From contig JAGCWD010000074.1 in the NCBI GenBank assembly GCA_017962025.1, positions 1 through 34,438 of the forward strand: DNA of 34,438 bases. Reading direction: 5' to 3'. Under the pieces are notes generated by a model that searched no databases, was not told the DNA's origin, and saw only the letters and a program-made list of their open reading frames with translations. This stretch comes from Bacteroidales bacterium (GTDB taxonomy: Bacteria > Bacteroidota > Bacteroidia > Bacteroidales > UBA932). Below are positions 8,108 through 16,478 of the stretch, in pieces. Within the stretch, counting starts at the first letter, position 1. Every line of letters begins with the position of its first letter. The position numbers and the translations under genes are program-made.

Positions 8108-8794
8108 CTAAAAGAAAATCCCCCTGACCAGGAACCAGATGACGGGGACAAGGAGGCCCGGAAGGTAATTCAGGGTCTTGCAGTCCTTGATGTTCAGTAT
8201 CGAAAGGCCTGATGAGATGATGAGGACACCTCCGACAATTGCGAGCTCGTTGACCAGTGTACCTTGCAGAAGGGGGCTGGAAGAGGCGAGTGTGGCGATG
8301 AGGTAGAACATTCCCTGCCAGAGGAAAAGGATGGGTGCAGCCAGGATGATTCCTATTCCGTAAGTAGTGGCGAACACCATCGAGGTGACCAGGTCAAGTG
8401 TCGAGTTGGTGAACAGGAAGGTATTGTCTCCCTGGAGTGCGCTGAGGACAGGACCGACAATGGAGAAAGTGCCGATACAGAATAGCAAGCAGGCTGAAAT
8501 CAGTCCCTGGGCGAATGATTCGCCTCCGAATCGGGAAACGAGCCTCTTTGTCCTTCCGTCAATGTCGAGAGCTGTTCCAACAATCCCTCCTATGGCAAGG
8601 CTGAGGATGAACAGGACGGGAAACTCGCTCTTTGGCATGTTCTGGACGAAGGAGTTTGCTCCAAGTGCCAGCGAAGCAAGTCCCATGGCATTGAAGAGGA
8701 TGCTGCGGTACTTTTCTCCGAGCCCTTTCTTGAAAAGAGCCCCTACCACAGATCCGACTATGATGCATCCGGTATTGACGATAGTTCCGATCAT
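8108..8794 (-). CDS. DUF554 family membrane protein
   Basis: A 228-residue inner-membrane protein matching DUF554 from end to end: MIGTIVNTGCIIVGSVVGAL at the N-terminus, then LFNAMGLASLALGANS, and a C-terminal LAIVGGVLIISSGLSIL followed by KTLNYLPGLLVP. About six to seven hydrophobic helices are visible. The family is widespread and sometimes described as a putative transporter, but no substrate is known. It diverges from the esterase gene, with only 38 bases between the two start codons. A near-consensus TATCTTTA lies in that gap on the minus strand. Confidence 0.88.
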   Translation of the reverse strand: MIGTIVNTGCIIVGSVVGALFKKGLGEKYRSILFNAMGLASLALGANSFVQNMPKSEFPVLFILSLAIGGIVGTALDIDGRTKRLVSRFGGESFAQGLISACLLFCIGTFSIVGPVLSALQGDNTFLFTNSTLDLVTSMVFATTYGIGIILAAPILFLWQGMFYLIATLASSSPLLQGTLVNELAIVGGVLIISSGLSILNIKDCKTLNYLPGLLVPVIWFLVRGIFF

Positions 8795-8823
8795 TGCTTG
8801 TAAAGATATGAATAAATTCTTAA

Positions 8824-9996
<1,173 letters not shown>

Positions 9997-10003
9997 CTGA
10001 TCG

Positions 10004-11944
10004 ATGAGAATACATTATTTTCTGACGGCAATAGCCGTCTCCCTGACATTGGCAACAAGTGCCAGTGGCGCTGAAATCCAACGCATGGATCCTCCTTTCT
10101 GGTACACAGGAATGAAGAACCATGAGCTTCAGGTCATGTTCTATGGTAAAGGCATAGCAGAGTCAGGCTTCTCGATGAAAGACTATGCCGGGGTTACTGT
10201 TAAGGAAGTCGCCAAGGTCGGAAATCCCAATTACCTCTTCGTCTATCTGGACATCTCCTCCGAAGCCAGGCCTGGAACTCTTGTATTTCGATTCAAGGAG
10301 GGGCGGAAGACCGCTGAGAAGACTTTTGAGCTCAAACCCCGCAACACAAAGGCAGGAGCTATGGGATTCTCCACAAAGGATGTACTTTACCTGATTATGC
10401 CAGACCGCTTTGCCAATGGGGATCCTTCGAATGACACTTGGGAGAGTTTCCCTGTCAACCGTGAGAGCGGAGGTGCACATCATGGTGGGGACCTGAAGGG
10501 TATCAAGGACCATCTTGGTTATATCAATGACCTGGGTGTTACAGCCATCTGGCTCAATCCTGTTCAGTACAACCGCAGCAATGCCTCCCATGGCTACTCG
10601 ATTTCCGACTACTACATGATAGACCCACGTCTTGGGTCGAACGAGGAGTACTGCGGGATGATCGATGAGGCGCATAAACGCGGCATAAAGGTCGTTATGG
10701 ACATGATATTCAACCATTCGGGGAGTACCCACTGGTGGATAGAGGACATCCCTGACGACAGTTGGTTCAACCAGAATGACTTCGCAAGGAAACTGTCGGA
10801 GCGCCAGAAACAGGCGGCGGCCCAGCCTCAGCAGCCTCGGCAGGGACAGGGACAGCCCGGCGGATTCCAGCGTGGAAGGTTCAATGAGGGACTGACTACG
10901 ACAACACATTACAAGTGGGTCCTGATGGACCCGCATGCTCCCCAGTCTGAAAAAGACATCCTTCTTGACGGTTGGTTCTCCGGGGGTATGCCGGACCTTA
11001 ACCAGCGAAATCCCCATCTTGCAACCTATCTTATCCAGAACAGTATCTGGTGGATCGAATATGCCAGGATTGACGGAGTGCGAATGGACACGTATCCCTA
11101 TGCCGACTACGATTTCATGGTACGTTGGTGCGATGAAATCGAGGCTGAGTACCCTGACTTCAACATAGTCGGAGAAGGGTGGTATCCCCGTAATTCTGCA
11201 GCTGGCTGGTGGCAGCGTGGGTCAGCGGTCAACCTTCACGATTCCCACCTCAAGACTGTAATGGATTTCGACCTGACCTTCACTACCAAGAGGGAAATCA
11301 AGAAGGAAAGCAACACCAGTGAGGGCTCGGAGGCTGGTCTCTTCAAGATGTATGAAGTCATTACCCAGGATTTCCTCTTCCCGGATCCGAACCATGTCCT
11401 TACCTTCCTGGATAATCATGATATCGAAAGGTTCATGGACCCCGGAGATCCTGCATGGAAACTCAAGCAGGGACTTGCATTCCTGCTGACTACCCGAGGC
11501 ATCCCGCAGATTTATTATGGGACAGAAATAGCGATGGCAGGACGATCTGCCTTGCGGGCTGATTTCCCCGGCGGCTGGAAAGAGGATGCCGCAAACGCAT
11601 TTACCAAGGAAGGTCGTGATGCTTTCCAGAATGAGTGCTGGGACTTTGCCAGCAAGCTTCTCAACTGGCGAAGGACCTCCAAACCTGTGACAGAAGGTAA
11701 GCTTATACATTACACTCCGGACAATCAGACAAAGTGTTATGTCTATGCCCGTACTGATGGCAGGAACACCGTCCTCGTGATGCTTAATGGCTCTGATGAG
11801 GAGAAACAGGTGAACATGGGAAGGTTCAAGGAGGTTGTCAAGGACTACTCGAAGGGTAAGGATGCAGTCACTGGACAGATCGTCGATCTGACGGCTCCGG
11901 TCAACATTCCAGCAAGGGGCGTCTACGTTCTGGACCTTGAATAG
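10004..11944 (+). CDS. SusA-like GH13 alpha-amylase/neopullulanase
   Basis: A 646-residue exported enzyme; the signal peptide ends near SASGAE. An N-terminal cyclomaltodextrinase-type domain (about 24-115) precedes the GH13 barrel. Barrel motifs are HGGDLKGI, the region DMIFNHSGSTHWW, nucleophile Asp362 in DGVRMDTYPY, acid/base Glu391 in NIVGEGW, and Asp473 in FLDNHD. The triad is therefore complete. A C-terminal beta domain follows (about 560-646). The layout resembles SusA, which cleaves alpha-glucans in the periplasm. A Gln/Pro/Gly-rich insert of about 29 residues (from about 267) sits in the loop before THYKWV and makes the protein slightly longer than SusA. No SusC/SusD genes are nearby, which is unusual for this type. 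Confidence 0.92.
   Translation: MRIHYFLTAIAVSLTLATSASGAEIQRMDPPFWYTGMKNHELQVMFYGKGIAESGFSMKDYAGVTVKEVAKVGNPNYLFVYLDISSEARPGTLVFRFKEGRKTAEKTFELKPRNTKAGAMGFSTKDVLYLIMPDRFANGDPSNDTWESFPVNRESGGAHHGGDLKGIKDHLGYINDLGVTAIWLNPVQYNRSNASHGYSISDYYMIDPRLGSNEEYCGMIDEAHKRGIKVVMDMIFNHSGSTHWWIEDIPDDSWFNQNDFARKLSERQKQAAAQPQQPRQGQGQPGGFQRGRFNEGLTTTTHYKWVLMDPHAPQSEKDILLDGWFSGGMPDLNQRNPHLATYLIQNSIWWIEYARIDGVRMDTYPYADYDFMVRWCDEIEAEYPDFNIVGEGWYPRNSAAGWWQRGSAVNLHDSHLKTVMDFDLTFTTKREIKKESNTSEGSEAGLFKMYEVITQDFLFPDPNHVLTFLDNHDIERFMDPGDPAWKLKQGLAFLLTTRGIPQIYYGTEIAMAGRSALRADFPGGWKEDAANAFTKEGRDAFQNECWDFASKLLNWRRTSKPVTEGKLIHYTPDNQTKCYVYARTDGRNTVLVMLNGSDEEKQVNMGRFKEVVKDYSKGKDAVTGQIVDLTAPVNIPARGVYVLDLE
10801..10890 (+). other. 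Gln/Pro/Gly low-complexity insert inside the GH13 enzyme
   Basis: Codons here encode a run dominated by Gln, Ala, Pro, Gly and Arg (for example AAAQPQQPRQGQGQPGG). It interrupts the barrel loop between the FNQNDF and THYKWV segments. It is in frame and leaves the catalytic residues untouched, so it looks like a disordered surface loop. Confidence 0.75.
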
Positions 11945-11954
11945 TATATTAAGG

Positions 11955-12722
11955 ATGGCGATGCATTCCTTCCAGCTATTCCTGGCCGTGATGGCTCTGC
12001 TCGCCATCGTGGTGTTCATATGTCTGTTTTACGTTGACGCCGGTTACGGCAAATTCTACCAGCCCAAGTGGGGGCCGTCCATAGGTAACCGCCTGGGCTG
12101 GATCCTTATGGAAGCACCGGTATTCATTGCCATGCTTCTCTTATGGTGGTTTTCCGACAGGAGGAACGATCCGGTGAGGCTTGTGTTCCTGATCCTGTTC
12201 GAGCTACATTATTTCCACCGCTCCTTCATATTCCCTCTACAAATACGTGGCAGGAGTCGTATGCCTTTGAGTATCATATTGATGGGAGCTTTATTCAACA
12301 CCTTGAATGCTTTGATGCAGGGAGGTTGGATTTTCTATCTGTCACCTCTTGAGCGTTATCCTTCAAGTTGGCTTTCAAGTCTTCCTTTTATCCTGGGTAC
12401 GCTGTTATTCTTTGCCGGGATGTTCGTGAATATCGGTTCTGACTCAATAATCCGCAATTTGAGGCAGCCTGGTGACACGGCTCATTATCTCCCCAAAGGA
12501 GGCATGTTCAGATATGTCACCAGCGCCAACTATTTCGGAGAATTCGTAGAATGGGTTGGCTTTGCCATTCTGACCTGGTCATGGTCGGGAGCAGTGTTTG
12601 CACTATGGACTTTCGCCAATCTTGCTCCGCGGGCTTCCAGGATCTATGACATGTATTCCAGGGAGTTCCCGGACGAACTCGACACGAGCAAGACAAAGAG
12701 GATGATTCCCTTTATATTCTGA
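11955..12722 (+). CDS. 3-oxo-5-alpha-steroid 4-dehydrogenase (5-alpha-reductase, SRD5A family)
   Basis: A 255-residue membrane protein with about seven helices that aligns with vertebrate SRD5A over its whole length. Matching segments include WILMEAP (Glu53, equivalent to the catalytic Glu of QE in human SRD5A2), HYFHRSF (Tyr86), and FVNIGSDSIIRNLRQPG. SANYFGEFVEWVGFAILTW follows, and the terminal IPFIF is the same ending as the human enzyme. Family members use NADPH to reduce the delta-4 bond of 3-oxo steroids to the 5-alpha product. The start is ATG 11955, ten bases after the amylase stop; ATG 11961 is an alternative. The Gln that precedes the catalytic Glu in the human enzyme appears to be Met52. 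Neighbouring OYE and SDR genes support a steroid or bile-acid role. Confidence 0.92.
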   Translation: MAMHSFQLFLAVMALLAIVVFICLFYVDAGYGKFYQPKWGPSIGNRLGWILMEAPVFIAMLLLWWFSDRRNDPVRLVFLILFELHYFHRSFIFPLQIRGRSRMPLSIILMGALFNTLNALMQGGWIFYLSPLERYPSSWLSSLPFILGTLLFFAGMFVNIGSDSIIRNLRQPGDTAHYLPKGGMFRYVTSANYFGEFVEWVGFAILTWSWSGAVFALWTFANLAPRASRIYDMYSREFPDELDTSKTKRMIPFIF

Positions 12723-12726
12723 TAAT

Positions 12727-13971
12727 ATGCCCCAGATAGACTCTCCAATCTTCACCCCGGTACGTATCGGACCTGTGACCTTGCGCAACAGGATCATACG
12801 TTCCGCTGCATTTGAGAATATGGCATATGGAAACAAGCCTTCCCAGGACCTGAAGGATTACCATGTGGCGGTGGCACAGGGTGGAGTCGGGATGACAACT
12901 CTGGCATATGCATCGGTTAACCGGAGCGGTCTCTCATTCGACGGTCAGTTGTGGATGAGGGAAGAGATCGTTCCAGCCTTGAAGGAGATCACGGATGCAG
13001 TCCATGAACAAGGAGCCAAGGTCTCGATACAGTTGGGCCACTGCGGTAACATGACTCACCGTGCAACCTGTGGCTGCATGCCGGTAGGAGCCTCGGGAGG
13101 TTTCAACCTATATTCTCCTACCTTTGTACTTAAACTCAGGGTTGATGAAATTGGATCACTTGTTGATGACTTCGGTCGTTCTGTGGACCTTGCACGTCGG
13201 GCTGGGTTCGACTGTGTTGAGATCCATGCCGGTCACGGCTACCTCATCAGCCAGTTCCTTTCCCCTTACACCAACCATCGCCATGACAGTTTCGGCGGCT
13301 CTCTTGAGAACAGGATGAGATTTATGAAGATGGTCATCGGAAGGGTGATGGAGGAGGCCGGAGATGACATGGGAGTGATTGTCAAGATGAACATGCATGA
13401 TGGTTTCAGGCGCGGCATGCAGAGGAAGGAGTGTCTTGAAGTGGCCAAGGAACTGGAGAAACTGGGTGTTCATGCCATTATCCTTTCGGCAGGTTTTGTG
13501 AGCAAGGCACCTATGGAAGTCATGCGGGGGGCGATGCCGCTCCGTACCCTGGCGCACTACATGGATCCATGGAAGTTCTGGTGGCTAAAGGCAATGGTGC
13601 GTTTGTTCGGTCGAATGATAATCCCTACAGTTCCGTACAAGGATGCTTATTTCCTGGAAGACGCAAAGCAGTTCCGGGAGGCAGTCAGCCTGCCTTTGAT
13701 CTATGTCGGAGGGATGGTCTCAAGATCTTCTATTGAGGAGGTTCTTGGATCAGGTTTTGCAGCTGTCCAGATGGCGAGGGCACTCATCCGTGACACCGGT
13801 TTCGTTAACAAGCTACGCACCGGAGAAGTTGAATGCAGCGAATGCCGGCATTCGAATTACTGCATCGGCCGGATGTACACCCTTGAGATGAAATGTAACC
13901 GTTGTGCGAGTGAGCTTCCGCGCTCCTTGCGCAGGGAAATCGAAAAAGCTGAGAATAGATGGTCGCACTGA
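12727..13971 (+). CDS. BaiCD-like old yellow enzyme (probable 3-oxo-delta4-steroid/bile-acid ene-reductase)
   Basis: A 414-residue cytoplasmic flavoprotein of the OYE/2,4-dienoyl-CoA-reductase type. It begins TPVRIGPVTLRNRIIRSA and has the active-site run His167-Ala-Gly-His170-Gly-Tyr172 followed by LISQFLSPYTN and FGGSLENRMRF. The C-terminal FMN-phosphate site VGGMVSRSS leads into Cys370, Cys373, Cys379, Cys390 and Cys393, a probable Fe-S cluster with spacing different from the usual C-x2-C-x3-C-x11-C. It lacks the extra FAD/NADH domains of full-length BaiCD. Relatives reduce conjugated enones, including 3-oxo-delta4 bile acids to 5-beta products. It starts four bases after the 5-alpha-reductase gene and overlaps the SDR gene by 13 bases. 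Confidence 0.88.
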   Translation: MPQIDSPIFTPVRIGPVTLRNRIIRSAAFENMAYGNKPSQDLKDYHVAVAQGGVGMTTLAYASVNRSGLSFDGQLWMREEIVPALKEITDAVHEQGAKVSIQLGHCGNMTHRATCGCMPVGASGGFNLYSPTFVLKLRVDEIGSLVDDFGRSVDLARRAGFDCVEIHAGHGYLISQFLSPYTNHRHDSFGGSLENRMRFMKMVIGRVMEEAGDDMGVIVKMNMHDGFRRGMQRKECLEVAKELEKLGVHAIILSAGFVSKAPMEVMRGAMPLRTLAHYMDPWKFWWLKAMVRLFGRMIIPTVPYKDAYFLEDAKQFREAVSLPLIYVGGMVSRSSIEEVLGSGFAAVQMARALIRDTGFVNKLRTGEVECSECRHSNYCIGRMYTLEMKCNRCASELPRSLRREIEKAENRWSH

Positions 13972-14723
13972 TCACAGGAGGAAGTTCCGGAATGGGACTT
14001 GAATTCGCCCGCGGGCTTGGCGCCCGTGGTTATGACTTGTTGCTTGTCAGCAACAAGGAGGATGACTTGGCCGCAGCTGCTTCCACGCTTGAGGCTGAAT
14101 TCCCTGTGACAGTCCAAACTCGTTTTCAGGATCTTTCGAAGGCAGACGCTGCTGATGAACTGCATCAGTGGTGCATTGGAGAAGGTTTGGTCCCGGATGT
14201 CCTTGTCAATGATGCCGGAATGTTCTATTTCAAGGAACTGAATGTAGGAGACCTGGACCGGGTCCAGGCCATGATAAACCTTCATGTCACCACCATAACG
14301 AGGCTATGCATCCTGTTCGGAAGTGATATGAAAGAACGGGGGACTGGCTATATCCTCAATGTCTCATCGATGGCAGCAAGGATTCCCGCTCCGGGAATAA
14401 CCGTCTATTCAGCTACAAAGGCATATCTCCGCAGTTTCGGCCGTTCCCTTTCCTATGAGTTAGATCCTTATGGTGTGAAAATGACTACGGTTTGCCCGGC
14501 AGCCATAGCCACACCTCTGTACAGACTGGACCCTAAACTGCTTAATCTAGGTGTCAAAATAGGTCTTATCCGGAAACCGGAGTGGCTTGTCAGACGCTCT
14601 CTCAAGGCCCTTTTCCGTGGCCGCAGGGTACTTAGTCCCGCATTCATGAATATCTGGCTACCGCCTCTTATCGCCTCCATCCCGGACCCTCTGATTGCCA
14701 AGATATGGAAAAGATTAAAATAA
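13959..14723 (+). CDS. short-chain dehydrogenase/reductase (candidate hydroxysteroid dehydrogenase)
   Basis: A 254-residue classical SDR. It shows the Rossmann motif TGGSSGMG near the N-terminus, NDAG in place of NNAG, catalytic Ser137 in NVSSMAA and Tyr150-x3-Lys154 in YSATK. It ends with a hydrophobic, basic tail (IPDPLIAKIWKRLK) that might touch the membrane. The gene overlaps the OYE gene by 13 bases and the next gene by 19, so it is translationally coupled. Family and context suggest oxidation or reduction of a steroid hydroxyl group (position 3 would fit), but the regiospecificity cannot be read from sequence. Fatty-acyl or sugar substrates are not excluded. Confidence 0.9.
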   Translation: MVALITGGSSGMGLEFARGLGARGYDLLLVSNKEDDLAAAASTLEAEFPVTVQTRFQDLSKADAADELHQWCIGEGLVPDVLVNDAGMFYFKELNVGDLDRVQAMINLHVTTITRLCILFGSDMKERGTGYILNVSSMAARIPAPGITVYSATKAYLRSFGRSLSYELDPYGVKMTTVCPAAIATPLYRLDPKLLNLGVKIGLIRKPEWLVRRSLKALFRGRRVLSPAFMNIWLPPLIASIPDPLIAKIWKRLK

Positions 14724-15661
14724 GTCTCCTTGTCCTTCTGGCATGCGTCCTGCCTTTGTCTGCCCAGCGTGTCGAAAAGCTTCCTTTCGGGGATTTCGAA
14801 CACTGGACGGTACGTCATATAAAGGAATCCGCAATCCTTGGTGGAGAGGTGAAGACATTGTATCTGCCCGGTCCCGATGAGGTAATCGAAGGGAATAAGG
14901 TTTATGATTATACCAAGACTCCTTGGGCCTCCTCAAACGCTTATGCAAAGGTTTCAGGAGTGACCAAGACAAGCCTCTCGGTCGAGCCTGACAACGGTCC
15001 TGACGGACGTTGTGCAAAGCTTTCTACTGTGTTTGCTTCTTGCCGGGTGGCCGGACTTGTGGAGATTGAAGTCCTTGCTACCGGCTCCCTTTACTGGGGA
15101 AAGATGTTCGAGCCGATTACGGGGGTAAAGAATCCATACGGCAATATGGACTGGGGCCTTCCTTACACCGGTCATCCTACTGCACTCCTAGTCGATTACA
15201 AGGCCTTCCTGCCTGCGACTGGCAAACTGGTCAAGGGAACCACTTTCCGTAAAACTGAATTCCCCGGGGAAGACCCCTGCCAGGTCATGCTTCTTCTCCA
15301 GCGACGATGGGAGGATAACGACGGCAACATACATGCGGAACGCGTTGGTACTGCGGTATTACGCCTCAGCAGGAGTACATCAGGGTGGATAAAGAACCAC
15401 CGGATTCCGGTGATTTACGGCGATGCAAGCAAACAACCGGGTTATCGTTCCTATATGGGCCTGATTTTGGGAGAGAAGACTTTGTACGCAGTAAACAGTC
15501 GTGGTAAACGTGTCCCGATCCGTGAGGAGGGTTGGGCATCACCCGATACTCCCGGCACCCATGCCGTGCTCCAGATCTCCTCCGGCAGCAGGGGAGGTTT
15601 TACAGGGGCTCCCGGCAACACTTTATGGGTAGATAACCTTAGGATGGAATATGAGAGGTAG
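14705..15661 (+). CDS. exported PCMD-like (putative carbohydrate metabolism domain) protein
   Basis: A 318-residue protein with a signal peptide (about residues 1-20, ending PLSAQ). The mature part opens with LPFGDFEHW and closes with NTLWVDNLRMEYE, a pairing seen in the PCMD family of Bacteroidota surface or periplasmic proteins, which are thought to be jelly-roll-like. The middle is Gly-rich with beta character and no catalytic motif I can recognise. It overlaps the SDR genes on both sides (19 bases upstream, 11 downstream), so it is embedded in the redox operon despite being exported. It might bind the ligand or carbohydrate outside the cytoplasm. The family assignment is moderate and the function is unknown. 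Confidence 0.65.
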   Translation: MEKIKISLLVLLACVLPLSAQRVEKLPFGDFEHWTVRHIKESAILGGEVKTLYLPGPDEVIEGNKVYDYTKTPWASSNAYAKVSGVTKTSLSVEPDNGPDGRCAKLSTVFASCRVAGLVEIEVLATGSLYWGKMFEPITGVKNPYGNMDWGLPYTGHPTALLVDYKAFLPATGKLVKGTTFRKTEFPGEDPCQVMLLLQRRWEDNDGNIHAERVGTAVLRLSRSTSGWIKNHRIPVIYGDASKQPGYRSYMGLILGEKTLYAVNSRGKRVPIREEGWASPDTPGTHAVLQISSGSRGGFTGAPGNTLWVDNLRMEYER

Positions 15662-16478
15662 GATCATAATTACCGGTGCTACAGGTTCCATGGGTGCGGC
15701 TGCAACCCTTGCGCTGGCAGGTCAGGGGCATTCCATTGTGATGGCATGCCGTAATATCGTAAAAGCAGGAACCATTCGGGACAGTATCCTTGTAAGGGTG
15801 CCGGATGCTGAAATTGATATCAAGCTTCTGGATCTTTCCTCCATGGATTCTGTTTGCGAGTTTGTGAATGACCTTGGCACAGAACCGATAGATGCCCTGT
15901 TTAACAACGCGGGAACGATAAGCAGGAGCTATTCAATTACTTCTGACGGCCTTGAAAATACTTTTGCAGTCAATTACTTCGGGCCATATCTCTTGACAAG
16001 GCTACTTGTTCCAAGAATGCGAGAGGATGCCAGAATTGTGAATATGGTCTCGTTGACTTGTCGTTTCGTCACAGTTGATGAGAATTCTCTCCGCCCGGAG
16101 CCGAAAGACTTTTCACAACTGGGAACATATGCCCGTTCCAAACAGGCCCTACTCCGTTTCTCCATGGAGTTTTCGCGACGGTATCCTGGAATATGTGTCA
16201 ACCTTGCCGATCCGGGAATCGTCAATTCCAATATGATTTCCATGGGCCGCTGGTTCGATCCTTTGGCGGACAGGTTGTTCAGACCATTCTGCAAATCACC
16301 GGATAAGGGAGTGAAACCTGCCCTTAATGCACTGTCTTCAAGTGCAAAGGACCGGTATTTCGTGGGTAGTCACAGTAAAAGTATTCCTGCCAGATTCTTG
16401 GATCCGGAAATGGATCTTATTCTCTGGCAGGAAACGGAATCTATCCTATCTTCGTTTATTCCTAGAATATGTAATTGA
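15651..16478 (+). CDS. short-chain dehydrogenase/reductase, retinol-dehydrogenase-like
   Basis: A 275-residue SDR. It has TGATGSMG near residue 8, in which the usual second glycine is Ser13, then NNAG, and Tyr160-x3-Lys164 in YARSK. The GLENTFAVNYFGPYLLTRLL segment and PGIVNSN are typical of the retinol/WW-domain oxidoreductase branch. That branch reduces or oxidises lipophilic alcohols such as retinoids and steroids, which would fit a second hydroxysteroid step. It is the last gene of the plus-strand operon and overlaps the PCMD gene by 11 bases. Its 3' end overlaps the convergent Omp85 gene by 17 bases. Confidence 0.88.
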   Translation: MRGRIIITGATGSMGAAATLALAGQGHSIVMACRNIVKAGTIRDSILVRVPDAEIDIKLLDLSSMDSVCEFVNDLGTEPIDALFNNAGTISRSYSITSDGLENTFAVNYFGPYLLTRLLVPRMREDARIVNMVSLTCRFVTVDENSLRPEPKDFSQLGTYARSKQALLRFSMEFSRRYPGICVNLADPGIVNSNMISMGRWFDPLADRLFRPFCKSPDKGVKPALNALSSSAKDRYFVGSHSKSIPARFLDPEMDLILWQETESILSSFIPRICN

